NCBI GenBank assembly: GCA_035535315.1
Contig: DATLQD010000157.1
Location: forward strand, 1-54,983
DNA from: DASQGA01 sp035535315
GTDB lineage: Bacteria > Actinomycetota > Thermoleophilia > Gaiellales > Gaiellaceae
Direction of reading: 5' to 3'
Length of the DNA: 54,983 bases
Positions 22,146-30,802 of the stretch are shown here, piece by piece (position 1 is the stretch's first letter; every line of letters starts with the position of its first letter). Both the position numbers and the translations under genes were made by a program. Below the pieces are notes generated by a model. That model did no database searches, was not told where the DNA came from, and saw only the letters and a list, made by a program, of their open reading frames with translations.

Positions 22146-23465
22146 ATGGCGACGACGCGATCGATTCAGGTGCTGACAGACATCCCGGGTCCTCGCAGCA
22201 AGGAGATTCTCGAGCGTAAGGAACGGGTCGTTGCGGACCCGCTCTCGATCTACCTCCCGCTCGTGATCGCCGAGGGCGACGGCGCGACGATCACCGACGT
22301 GGACGGCAATACGTTCATCGACTTCGCGGGCGGTGTCGGCTGCATGAACGTCGGCCACTCAAACCCGCGGGTAGTCGAAGCGGCCCAGGAGCAGATGGCC
22401 CGCTTCACCCACACGGACTTCACGATCGTTCCCTACGAGAACTACGTGCGCCTGGCCGAGCGCCTGGTCGCGCTGGCTCCGATCTCGGGCGAGCTTCGCG
22501 TCGGCTTCTTCAATACGGGCGCCGAGGCGGTCGAGAACGCGGTCAAGTTCGCGCGCTCGTACACGAAGCGTCCTGCGGTGATCGGATTTGACGGCGGCTT
22601 CCACGGCCGCACCCTCCTCGCGCTCAGCCTCACGTCGAAGACGCACCCCTACAAGGCAGGGCTCGGCCCGTTCGCCCCCGAGATCTATCGCGTTCCCTTC
22701 CCGAGCGAGTATCGCGGCCCGGATACGGCAACGGCGCTCGCCGAGCTCGAGTCGGCCTTCCGCACGCGGGTGGCTGCCGAGGAGGTCGCTGCGATCGTGC
22801 TCGAGCCGGTTCAGGGAGAGAGTGGCTTCGTCCCGGCACCGCCCGAGTTCATGCGCGGCATTCGGAGGCTCTGCGACGAGCACGGTATCGTCCTCGTGGC
22901 GGATGAGGTGCAAACCGGCTTCTGCCGTACGGGTCGCGTCTTCGCGATGGAGCACTACGACGTTGAGCCGGACTTGATCACGGTCGCCAAGTCGATCGCA
23001 GCCGGCATCCCGCTATCGGGCGTGATCGGCCGCGCCGAGATCATGAACGCGCCCGGCGACTCGGCCGTCGGCGGCACCTACGTCGGGAACCCGGTCGCGA
23101 TCGCGGCTGCCCATGCGGTCCTCGACACGATCGAGGAGGAGAACCTGGCCGACCGCGCGGCGGAGGTCGGAGAAACGATTCGCGGGCGGATGGAGAGCTG
23201 GCAGGAGCGGTTCGATTTCATCGGCGACGTCCGCGGGCTGGGAGCCATGCTCGCGATCGAGCTCGTCAAGGACAGCGGCTCCAAGGAGCCGGATCCCGAC
23301 CTGGCGACTGCGGTCGTCGAAGCGGCGACCTCGCGCGGGCTCCTGCTCCTCAAGGCCGGCATCTTCTCGAACTGCATCCGCGTGCTCGTTCCGCTTGTCA
23401 TCACGGACGAGCAGCTGAGCGAGGCGCTGGGCGTCTGGGAAGAGGCACTGGAAGCCGCGTCGTAG
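22146..23465 (+). CDS. gabT: 4-aminobutyrate aminotransferase (class III)
   Basis: The 439-residue PLP enzyme moves the amino group of GABA to 2-oxoglutarate. Its start MATTRSIQVLTDIPGPRSKE is typical of actinobacterial GabT. The PLP-binding Lys lies in DLITVAKSIAAGIPLSG, preceded by the cofactor Asp in VLVADEVQTGFCRTG. The substrate-site segment is AVGGTYVGNPVA. Other class III ornithine or acetylornithine enzymes have a similar plan, so the exact substrate is likely but not certain. It is transcribed away from dcd from a very short promoter region. Confidence 0.88.
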   Translation: MATTRSIQVLTDIPGPRSKEILERKERVVADPLSIYLPLVIAEGDGATITDVDGNTFIDFAGGVGCMNVGHSNPRVVEAAQEQMARFTHTDFTIVPYENYVRLAERLVALAPISGELRVGFFNTGAEAVENAVKFARSYTKRPAVIGFDGGFHGRTLLALSLTSKTHPYKAGLGPFAPEIYRVPFPSEYRGPDTATALAELESAFRTRVAAEEVAAIVLEPVQGESGFVPAPPEFMRGIRRLCDEHGIVLVADEVQTGFCRTGRVFAMEHYDVEPDLITVAKSIAAGIPLSGVIGRAEIMNAPGDSAVGGTYVGNPVAIAAAHAVLDTIEEENLADRAAEVGETIRGRMESWQERFDFIGDVRGLGAMLAIELVKDSGSKEPDPDLATAVVEAATSRGLLLLKAGIFSNCIRVLVPLVITDEQLSEALGVWEEALEAAS

Positions 23466-23508
23466 CACGGAGCGGGATTGCGCTCCAAGCGAGGGGGCGA
23501 GCGCTGCA

Positions 23509-24969
23509 GTGAGCATGGTCGGGGAGTTGATCGCGGACCGGTACGAGCTTCAGGAGCTTGCCGGGAGCGGCGGGATGTCGAGTGTCTACAGGGCTCACGA
23601 CCGACTGCTCGAGCGGCTGGTGGCGATCAAGGTGCTGCACGAGCAGTACTCGAAGGACCCGGAGTACGTGGAGCGCTTCCGCCGGGAGGCCCAAGCGATC
23701 GCGCGGCTCTCCCATCCCAACATCGTCACCGTGATCGATCGCGGCGAGCACGAGGGCCGCCAGTACATCGTCTTCGAGCATGTGGCAGGTGAGAACCTGA
23801 AGGAGACCGTCCAGCGCCTCGGCCCGCTCCCGGTAGGCCGGGCCCTCGCCCTCGCACACCAGGCCGCGCGTGGGCTCGCGTTCGCACATCAGCACGGCGT
23901 CGTGCACCGCGACGTCAAGCCCCACAACGTGTTGATCGACACCGAGGGCACCGCGAAGGTGACCGACTTCGGGATCGCGCGGTCGGTCGGGCGCGAGGAC
24001 GGGATTACCGAGACCGGGACGGTGCTCGGGACGAGCGACTACCTGGCGCCCGAGCAGGCCGCCGGGCAGCGCGTCGACGCCTGCTCCGACCAGTATTCGC
24101 TCGGCGCTCTCCTCTACGAGCTCTTGGCCGGAGACGTTCCCTACCCCGCGCCCAATGTCGTCACGGCCGCGATGCGCCACCTGAACGATCCTGTTCCCAG
24201 CATCCGCTCGGTTCGGCCGGAGATCTCACCTCGCGTCGACGCCATGGTCAGGCGGGCGATGGCGAAGAGACCCGAGGACAGGTACCCGACCACGGACGCG
24301 TTGATCGCAGCGCTCGAGGCGTGCATCCTCGAGGAGCGGCAGGAGGGAGCCGCCGACGACGGACAGACCGAGGTTTTCCAGCGCCCCAGCCCGGTCTCGG
24401 CTGGGCGTCGGCACGGTCCACGCGGCCCCGGCGTGCGGTGGCTCGCCATTGCTCTCGGTCTCGTCCTGATCGCGGCCGCGGTGTCAATCGGCATCCTCTC
24501 GACGCGTGACGGCAACGGCCTTCCCATCGTGGGGGATGACGATACTGCCAACCCCGCCCAGGTCCGCATCCAGGCGCTTGCCGACTACGACCCTCCGGCC
24601 GGAGGCGGAGACGGGGCCGAACATCCGGAAGCGGTGTCGCGAGCGACCGACGGAGATCCTTCGACGTACTGGACGACGGAGCGCTACAGCGACTTCGAGT
24701 CCAAGGATGGCGTCGGGCTCGTGCTCGAGACGGCCCGCCCGGCCGCGTTGGGGCGCCTGGTCGTCCGCAGCGACACGCCGGGCTTCGAAGCGGTCGTCAA
24801 GGCCGGGTCGAAAGCAGATGGCCCGTTCGAGGACGTGTCCAAGTCGGCGCAGGTTGGCACCAGGACGACGTTCGAGCTCGACACGGGTGACAAGGAGTAC
24901 CGGTACTACCTGATCTGGATCACGAGCCTCGACAGCGTTGCCCATGTGAACGAGGTGCGTGCCCGCTAG
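23509..24969 (+). CDS. Membrane Ser/Thr protein kinase with extracellular discoidin-like domain
   Basis: The 486-residue protein has an N-terminal Hanks-type kinase domain (residues about 12-275). It shows the glycine loop AGSGGMSSVYRA, the Lys in VAIKVL, the catalytic loop HRDVKPHN, DFGIARS and the APEQ motif. A single helix lies at about residues 309-330. The outside part (about 345-486) has ATDGDPSTYWTTERY and LGRLVVRSD, the pattern of F5/8 type C (discoidin) carbohydrate-binding modules seen on some actinobacterial kinases. It may sense wall sugars. The GTG at 23509 has GAGGGGG upstream. It faces the convergent ddl-pknB cluster. Confidence 0.92.
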   Translation: MSMVGELIADRYELQELAGSGGMSSVYRAHDRLLERLVAIKVLHEQYSKDPEYVERFRREAQAIARLSHPNIVTVIDRGEHEGRQYIVFEHVAGENLKETVQRLGPLPVGRALALAHQAARGLAFAHQHGVVHRDVKPHNVLIDTEGTAKVTDFGIARSVGREDGITETGTVLGTSDYLAPEQAAGQRVDACSDQYSLGALLYELLAGDVPYPAPNVVTAAMRHLNDPVPSIRSVRPEISPRVDAMVRRAMAKRPEDRYPTTDALIAALEACILEERQEGAADDGQTEVFQRPSPVSAGRRHGPRGPGVRWLAIALGLVLIAAAVSIGILSTRDGNGLPIVGDDDTANPAQVRIQALADYDPPAGGGDGAEHPEAVSRATDGDPSTYWTTERYSDFESKDGVGLVLETARPAALGRLVVRSDTPGFEAVVKAGSKADGPFEDVSKSAQVGTRTTFELDTGDKEYRYYLIWITSLDSVAHVNEVRAR

Positions 24970-24983
24970 CGCGGGCGCGCCGC

Positions 24984-25979
24984 TCAGTACCGTAGGCCCG
25001 CACGCCGGTCTCGGCGCTCCAGGGCGAGGTCGACCAGGCGCTCGAGAAGCGTGGCGTAGGGAATTCCGGAGGCCTCGAACAGCTTTGCGTAGACGCTCGT
25101 CGAGGTGAAGCCGGGAATCGTGTTCAGCTCGTTCACGAGCACCCCGCCGTCCTCGCGGACGAAGAAGTCCACCCGTGCCATTCCCTCGCAGTCGGCCGCG
25201 ACGAACGCTGCCACGGCTAGCTCCTGGACGCGCCGGATCGTCTGCTCGGGAATCCTGGGCGGAATCACGAGCTCCATACCGCCCTCGTCGTACTTCGCCG
25301 AGTAGTCATACCACTCGCTCGCGAGCGGGACGATCTCGCCCGGGAGCGAGGCGATCGGCTCGTCGTTTCCGAGCACGCTGCACTCCACCTCGACCCCGGA
25401 GACGAACTCCTCGATCAGGATCTTCTCGTCGTGCTCAAACGCGAGGTCGGTCCCGCGGGCGAACTCCTCGGCGCCGTGGGCGATCGTGATGCCCACGCTC
25501 GAACCGAGCCGCGCGGGCTTGATCACGACCGGGTAGCCGAACGGGTTCGAGACCCGGTCCCGGTGGCGGGCGAGGGCGGTGACATTCCGTGTGACCGGGA
25601 TCCCCTTGTCGCGCATCACCGACTTGAAAAGATCCTTGTCCATGCACAGGGCCGAGGCGGTCACGCCCGCACCGACGTAGGCGACGCCGGCAAGCTCGAG
25701 GAGCCCCTGGACGGTGCCATCCTCACCGAAGGGCCCGTGCAGGACCGGGAAGACGACGTCGACCTCTCCGAGCGGCTCGACCGGCCGCCCGTTGGTCGGA
25801 ACCGCTAGACCGCCGGCCGCCCCGGAACTCAGCTCGCCTTGCGACCCGGCTCCGAGCTCCCAGGCGCCATCCCGTCCGATCTCGATCTCGCGCACCTCGT
25901 AACGATCTGGATCGAGCGCCGCGACCACCGATCGCGCCGAGGTCATCGAGACTTCGTGCTCGCTCGAGCGACCTCCCAT
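24984..25979 (-). CDS. ddl: D-alanine--D-alanine ligase
   Basis: This ATP-grasp enzyme joins two D-Ala for peptidoglycan. It shows MGGRSSEHEVSMTSA (the serine clamp), GEDGTVQGLLEL, IEEFVSGVEVECSV and the metal-binding RVDFFVREDGG with NELNTIPG. From the ATG at 25979 it has 331 residues but lacks the first beta strand. In-frame codons upstream encode that strand (TRVRVAVL), with no ATG, GTG or TTG. A CTG at 26006-26004 that overlaps the pknB stop (CTGA) is the likely true start. The gene therefore appears to be coupled to pknB, the last gene of the wall cluster. Confidence 0.93.
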   Translation of the reverse strand: MGGRSSEHEVSMTSARSVVAALDPDRYEVREIEIGRDGAWELGAGSQGELSSGAAGGLAVPTNGRPVEPLGEVDVVFPVLHGPFGEDGTVQGLLELAGVAYVGAGVTASALCMDKDLFKSVMRDKGIPVTRNVTALARHRDRVSNPFGYPVVIKPARLGSSVGITIAHGAEEFARGTDLAFEHDEKILIEEFVSGVEVECSVLGNDEPIASLPGEIVPLASEWYDYSAKYDEGGMELVIPPRIPEQTIRRVQELAVAAFVAADCEGMARVDFFVREDGGVLVNELNTIPGFTSTSVYAKLFEASGIPYATLLERLVDLALERRDRRAGLRY

Positions 25980-26002
25980 GAGGACTGCGACCCGGACCCG
26001 CG

Positions 26003-27979
26003 TCAGCCTCTGCCGCCCCCGTTTCCGCGCCGTCGGCCCCGTGGAACGGGCTCGCTGAAGCGACCGACGACAATCGTGACCCTTGAGCCGGGTTGCGCTT
26101 CGAGCCCGGGTGCCGGGCTCTGATCCATGACGACGCCGTCCTGTGTCGGGTCGGCGGTGTCCTGTTTGACGACCCGAACCTTGAAGCCGGCCGCCTGGAG
26201 CTCGGACTCGGCGCTGGCCTGATCCTGATCGAGGACGTCCGGGACTGTGGCCGTCTGCGGGCCATTCGAGACGCTGATTTGAACGGTCTCGCCCTTCGGC
26301 TTCTCCGTCCCCGGGTCGGGGTCCTGGGCGACCACGAGGCCTTGCGGAGAATCCGAGTCGACCAGCACGGCCTCGGGGACGAACCCCGCCGACCTGAGCT
26401 CCGACTCGGCGCTTTGGCGTGTCTGCTGGAGCACGTCGGGCACGGCCGCGAGCTCCTGACCCTTGGAGACCGTCAGCGCGATCGTCGCGCCCTTCTCGGC
26501 TTGCTCGCCGGGCTTCGGGTTCTGCTTGGTCACCTCGCCCTCGGGAGCGTCCGGCGAAAATACCCGCTTCGTCGTCCAGCGGAAGCCTGCGTTGGCGAGG
26601 GTCTGCGTCGCCTCGTCGAGAGGCTTGCCCACCACCTCCGGAACCTCGACCTGCTCCGGTCCGACCGAGACGAGGATCCTGACGGTACTCCCCTTTTCGA
26701 TCCGCGTGCCTCCGTCCGGATTCTGGTCGATTACCTTGCCGCGGTCCTCCGCCGTCCCGACCCCTGTCTGGACATCGGCCTGGAAACCCTCGTCCTCGAT
26801 CTTCTTGACGGCGAGCTTTCGCTCCAACCCGATCACGTTCGGCACGGCGACCTGGGTCGACCTGAGCTCGTCCTGGATCTGGGTGTAGACGTACCAGCCG
26901 GCGACCGCCGCTCCGGCGAGGAGCAAGATGACGAGGAGCCAGGGCAGGAAGCGATTCCGCTTGCGCGGCGGCTCGTCATAGCGATAGCGAGGTGGATAGG
27001 TCGGAGGTGGCCGCCGCGGCGCGGCGGGCTGCGTCGGCGGATGCTGGCGAGCGGTCTCGGTGGGTGGGATCACCTGGGTGGCGGAAGTCTCGAAGCCGCC
27101 GCTCAAGATCGCCGTAGCGGCAGCACTTGTCTCCGGCGCGATCGGGATGCCGGCCTCGACGCGGTCGAGGTCGGCCGAGAACTCTTCCGAGGCCTGGTAG
27201 CGATCCTCGGGATTCTTCGCGAGCGCGCGCAGGACGACCTGGTCGAGCTCCGGGGTCAGCTCCGGCCGGAGACTCGAGGGAGGGCGGGGCGTCTCGTTCA
27301 GGTGCTTCATGGCGATCTCGATCGCCGAGTCGCCGCTGAAGGGGACCTGCCCGGTCAGCATTTCGTAGAGGACGATGCCGACCGAGTAGAGGTCCGAGGC
27401 TGCGGTGACCGGAGCTCCCCGAGCCTGTTCGGGCGACAGGTACTGCGCAGTGCCCATGATCGACCCCACCTCGGTCATCTGGGAGGCACCCGCGCGCGCG
27501 ATGCCGAAGTCGGTCACCTTGGCGCGGTTCTCCGCTCCGAGCAGGATGTTGTGCGGCTTGATGTCCCGGTGAATGATCCCGTTCCGGTGCGCGAACCGGA
27601 GCGCGTCCAGAATCTGGTGCGTGTAGTCGATCGCGGTCGCGAGTGGAAGCGGGCCGCGCGTCAGGATGAGCTCCTTGAGACTCCGCCCCTCGATCACCTC
27701 CATGGCGATGTACGGGATCCCGTCGGCCTCGCCCCGGTCGTAGATCGAGACGATGTTTGGGTGCGAGAGGGATGCGGCCGACTTGGCCTCGCGACGGAAG
27801 CGCTCGTTGAAGCTCTCGTCGTTCGCGTAGCGCTCGCTCAGGATCTTGATGGCGACGCGGCGGCCGAGGTCCTCGTCCTCGGCCAGGTAGACATTGGCCA
27901 TCCCACCGGAGCCGAGCTTGCGAAGGATCCGGTAACGCCCGTCGAAGAGCGTGTTGATCAGGGTGTCGGAAACGGCCAT
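26003..27979 (-). CDS. pknB: PASTA-domain Ser/Thr protein kinase PknB
   Basis: The 658-residue kinase controls cell-wall growth and division. The kinase domain (about residues 14-275) has the loop GSGGMANVYLAED, Lys in VAIKIL, HRDIKPHN, DFGIARAG and SPEQ. A linker rich in Pro and Arg leads to one membrane helix (FLPWLLVILLLAGAAVAGW, about residues 343-362). The outer part has four PASTA repeats, each with a VPDV-type start and a DPxPG-type turn, which bind muropeptides or lipid II. It is the largest gene of the fhaA-fhaB-pstP-rodA-pbpA-pknB set. Confidence 0.96.
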   Translation of the reverse strand: MAVSDTLINTLFDGRYRILRKLGSGGMANVYLAEDEDLGRRVAIKILSERYANDESFNERFRREAKSAASLSHPNIVSIYDRGEADGIPYIAMEVIEGRSLKELILTRGPLPLATAIDYTHQILDALRFAHRNGIIHRDIKPHNILLGAENRAKVTDFGIARAGASQMTEVGSIMGTAQYLSPEQARGAPVTAASDLYSVGIVLYEMLTGQVPFSGDSAIEIAMKHLNETPRPPSSLRPELTPELDQVVLRALAKNPEDRYQASEEFSADLDRVEAGIPIAPETSAAATAILSGGFETSATQVIPPTETARQHPPTQPAAPRRPPPTYPPRYRYDEPPRKRNRFLPWLLVILLLAGAAVAGWYVYTQIQDELRSTQVAVPNVIGLERKLAVKKIEDEGFQADVQTGVGTAEDRGKVIDQNPDGGTRIEKGSTVRILVSVGPEQVEVPEVVGKPLDEATQTLANAGFRWTTKRVFSPDAPEGEVTKQNPKPGEQAEKGATIALTVSKGQELAAVPDVLQQTRQSAESELRSAGFVPEAVLVDSDSPQGLVVAQDPDPGTEKPKGETVQISVSNGPQTATVPDVLDQDQASAESELQAAGFKVRVVKQDTADPTQDGVVMDQSPAPGLEAQPGSRVTIVVGRFSEPVPRGRRRGNGGGRG

Positions 27980-28036
27980 CGTCTTAGCCTAGATACCTGA
28001 CCTGCGCCAGGACGCGGTTCGGTTTGAACCCTGTGA

Positions 28037-29518
28037 TCACAACGTTTCCCTACTCAGGAGCGTTTGGATGAGGGCCTTCGCGATCGGTGCAGCGGTGGAG
28101 CCGCCCGTACCGCTCTGGTTGTGAAGACCCACGGCCACGGCTACACGTGGCCGGTCGGCCGGTGCGAACGCGATGAACCAGGTGTCGTTTTGTCCCTGGC
28201 GGCCTGTCTCGGCGGTCCCTGTCTTGCCGGCGACCGGAACGCCGGGAATCTGGGCGGCGGTGCCCGTTCCGGACTCGACAACAAGCCTCATCATGGCCGT
28301 CAGGTCGGCTGCCGTCCCGGCCTTCATGACCTCTCGGTACTGCTCCGGGCTCGTCCGTGTCACCACGTTGCCGTCGGGGTCCACGATCCGGTCGACCACG
28401 TGCGGCTCCATGAGGATGCCGCCGTTCGCGATCGCCGCGGCGACCATCGCCATCTGAAGCGGTGTAACAAGGAGCCGTTCCTGTCCGAAGGCGAGCCGGC
28501 CCGGGTCGACCTGGTTCGGCTCCGTCGGCTCGAAGAGCTTGCTCCCCTTGTAGAGCCCGCTTCGCAGCCGCTCCTCGGAGGGCGTCTCGAGCGGCGGATC
28601 CTCGTAGAAGCCGTAACGCTTCGCGTAGTCGAGTATGAGCGCCGGCCCGATCGCCTTGCCGATGTTGCAGAAGACCGAGTTGATCGAGTGCTCCATCGCG
28701 GTCGGGAAGTCGACGCGGCCGAAGACCTCGGCGCCGTCCTGGTCGGCGTAGTTGGACACCCTCTTGCCGTACTCGGTGCAGTAGCCAGGGTCGTCGAACG
28801 TGCTCTGAGTCGTGAAGCGCCCTGAGTCGAGCGCCGCCGTCGCAGTCACGACCTTGAACGTGGAGCCGGGAATGAAGAGGTCGTTGGTAGCCCGGTTGAC
28901 GAGCGGCGAGGCCGGCTTGCAGGGGCCCTTGATCCTGAGGATCTGCGCGAACTTCTTCTCCGCGAGATTCGGGTCGTACGTGGGCGTCGACGCGATTGCG
29001 AGGACGCGGCCATCGCGAGGATCGATAGCGACGGCCGCGCCGCATTTGCCGGTGAGGGCCTCCATTGCGGTCTTTTGGGCCGTCACGTCGATCGTCGTGA
29101 CGACATCGTTGCCCTGGCGTGTGATGCCCTTGAGCGTGTCGACGGTCCTGTCGAAGAGCGTCCGCAGGTTCGCGTTGGAGCCGGTCAGGTAGTCGTTCAA
29201 AGACTTCTCGAGGCCGGTCCGTGAACGCTCGATGGTCGAGTACCCGACGGTTTGCGCGGCGAGGCCCCTGGTCGGGTAGCGCCTGAGATACCACGTGCGG
29301 CCTTGGACCCGCTTTTTCTTGTTGGCTGCGAAGATCGTCTTTCCATTGGCCGCGTAGATGAGCCCGCGCTTGATCGTCACCTGGCGCACGACGAGCTGCG
29401 GATTGCCGCGGCGAGCTTCCAGGTCGGGCGCCTTCCAGAGCCAGTAGGTCGACATCGCGACGAGCGCGACGAAGAGCGCCGCGAAGAAGAGGAAGAGCCG
29501 GCGGATCTGGGTGTTCAC
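28037..29518 (-). CDS. pbpA: Class B penicillin-binding protein (PbpA-type transpeptidase)
   Basis: The 493-residue protein cross-links peptidoglycan at the cell surface. A membrane anchor lies at residues 8-28. The transpeptidase domain has the active Ser in PGSTFK (Ser219), the SxN motif in EHSINSVF and KTG in AGKTGTAE. The N-terminal dimerisation-type region (RGLIYAANGK) is that of short actinobacterial PbpA proteins. It starts with GTG four bases after the rodA stop, fitting the usual RodA-PbpA polymerase/transpeptidase pair. Confidence 0.95.
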   Translation of the reverse strand: MNTQIRRLFLFFAALFVALVAMSTYWLWKAPDLEARRGNPQLVVRQVTIKRGLIYAANGKTIFAANKKKRVQGRTWYLRRYPTRGLAAQTVGYSTIERSRTGLEKSLNDYLTGSNANLRTLFDRTVDTLKGITRQGNDVVTTIDVTAQKTAMEALTGKCGAAVAIDPRDGRVLAIASTPTYDPNLAEKKFAQILRIKGPCKPASPLVNRATNDLFIPGSTFKVVTATAALDSGRFTTQSTFDDPGYCTEYGKRVSNYADQDGAEVFGRVDFPTAMEHSINSVFCNIGKAIGPALILDYAKRYGFYEDPPLETPSEERLRSGLYKGSKLFEPTEPNQVDPGRLAFGQERLLVTPLQMAMVAAAIANGGILMEPHVVDRIVDPDGNVVTRTSPEQYREVMKAGTAADLTAMMRLVVESGTGTAAQIPGVPVAGKTGTAETGRQGQNDTWFIAFAPADRPRVAVAVGLHNQSGTGGSTAAPIAKALIQTLLSRETL

Positions 29519-29522
29519 GCCC

Positions 29523-30776
29523 TCACCGTTCCTGGTTCACGTGGTTCGAGACGGCGAGCAGGAGCCCGACGAGGAGGAAGTTCGCCACCACGCTCGACCC
29601 GCCGTAGGAGACGAACGGAAGCGTGATGCCCGTGAGCGGGATCAGCTTCGTGACTCCTCCGATGATGATGAACGCCTGGATCGCGAGTGTCGCGGTCAAC
29701 CCGGCCGCGAGCAGCTTCGAGAAACCGTCGTCGGCGAGCATGGCGATCCTGAGGCCGCGGTAGGCGAAGATCAGGTAGAGGAGGACGATCGCCGTCGCTC
29801 CGGCGAGCCCGAGCTCCTGCGAGATTGCCGCGTAGATGAAGTCCGTCTCGAGGAAGGGGATGTACGTACCGCCCTCGGGCTTCACCAGCACGCCCTGCCC
29901 GAGGCCGGCTCCAAACAGGCCCCCGCCGGCGATCGCGTAGATCGACTGAACGAGCTGATAGCCGTCGTCGAAGGCGTCCTTCCACGGATCGATCCAGATC
30001 GAAACCCGCTCGGCGATGTGTGGCTTCACGTGGTAGAGCCCGTACGCGCCCGCGACGAAGAGCCCGAGACCCGCACCAACGTAGGTCCAACGGGCCGTCG
30101 CGACGTAGAGCATGGCCAGGAAGACGGAGAAATAGAGAAGCCCGCCGCCGAGGTCGTTCGTCTGGAAGAGGACGAGCATGGCTGCACCCCAGATGACGAT
30201 GAGCGGCCCGAAGTGCTTTGGCGAGGGCAGTCCCGCACGCCCGACTCCCATGGAGAGCATCTCCCGGTTGTCGCGGAGATAGCCGGCGAGGAAGATGACG
30301 AGCGCGACTTTCGCGAACTCCCCGGGCTGGAACGTAATCGGCCCGACGGCGACCCACAGAGAGGCGCCGTTGATCGTGGCCCCGATAACCGGCAGTGCGG
30401 GTAGTACGAGCAGGCCGACCGCGACGATCCCGAGCGTGTACTTGAGGCTGTCGAGGCGGCGGTAGTCGGGCACGAAGACCACGACGAACGCGAAGGCCAC
30501 GACTCCCACGACGACCCAGAGCCCCTGTTTGAAGGCGAGGTCAGGATCGATTCGGTAGATGAGGGTCAGGCCGACCGCGGTCAGGATCCCCACGAGGGGG
30601 AGGAGGTAGGGGTCCGCGTGCGGGAGGCGCACCCGGAGGACGAGGTGTGCGGCGAGGAAGAGCGCCCCGAAGAAAGCCGCGTAAGAGAGTGAGGCGGTCG
30701 AGAAGTCGTCCGAGGCCTGCCGGGCGACAAACACCGCCGTGAACCCCGCGGCGGTCAGGATCCCGACACCGAGCAA
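29523..30776 (-). CDS. rodA: SEDS glycosyltransferase FtsW/RodA
   Basis: This membrane protein of at least 417 residues polymerises lipid II with its partner PbpA. It has about ten helices and SEDS motifs: FQPGEFAKVALVIFLAGYL with the conserved Glu, the periplasmic loop with GGGLFGAGLGQG, and the end LIPLTGITLPFVSYGGSSVV. The first usual start is the TTG at 30776, but ten upstream in-frame residues (LSLRNRELLH) look like the conserved N-terminus. A CTG at 30806-30804 overlaps the pstP stop and has GAGGG six bases upstream, so the real start is probably that CTG. Confidence 0.94.
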   Translation of the reverse strand: MLGVGILTAAGFTAVFVARQASDDFSTASLSYAAFFGALFLAAHLVLRVRLPHADPYLLPLVGILTAVGLTLIYRIDPDLAFKQGLWVVVGVVAFAFVVVFVPDYRRLDSLKYTLGIVAVGLLVLPALPVIGATINGASLWVAVGPITFQPGEFAKVALVIFLAGYLRDNREMLSMGVGRAGLPSPKHFGPLIVIWGAAMLVLFQTNDLGGGLLYFSVFLAMLYVATARWTYVGAGLGLFVAGAYGLYHVKPHIAERVSIWIDPWKDAFDDGYQLVQSIYAIAGGGLFGAGLGQGVLVKPEGGTYIPFLETDFIYAAISQELGLAGATAIVLLYLIFAYRGLRIAMLADDGFSKLLAAGLTATLAIQAFIIIGGVTKLIPLTGITLPFVSYGGSSVVANFLLVGLLLAVSNHVNQER

Positions 30777-30802
30777 ATGCAGGAGCTCGCGGTTGCGAAG
30801 GC

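Noticed and set aside
26093..28000. A 635-codon open frame on the plus strand opposite pknB
   Set aside because: Arg/Asp/Leu-rich without motifs; pknB with four PASTA repeats occupies the other strand.
28017..28031. GGTTCGGTTTGAACC resembling a tRNA T-arm
   Set aside because: No acceptor, D or anticodon arm is found around it, and the gap between pknB and pbpA is only 57 bases.
28032..28041. Palindrome TGTGATCACA at the pbpA stop codon
   Set aside because: It resembles a CRP half-site pair but lacks the six-base spacer and overlaps a stop codon inside a co-directional gene cluster.
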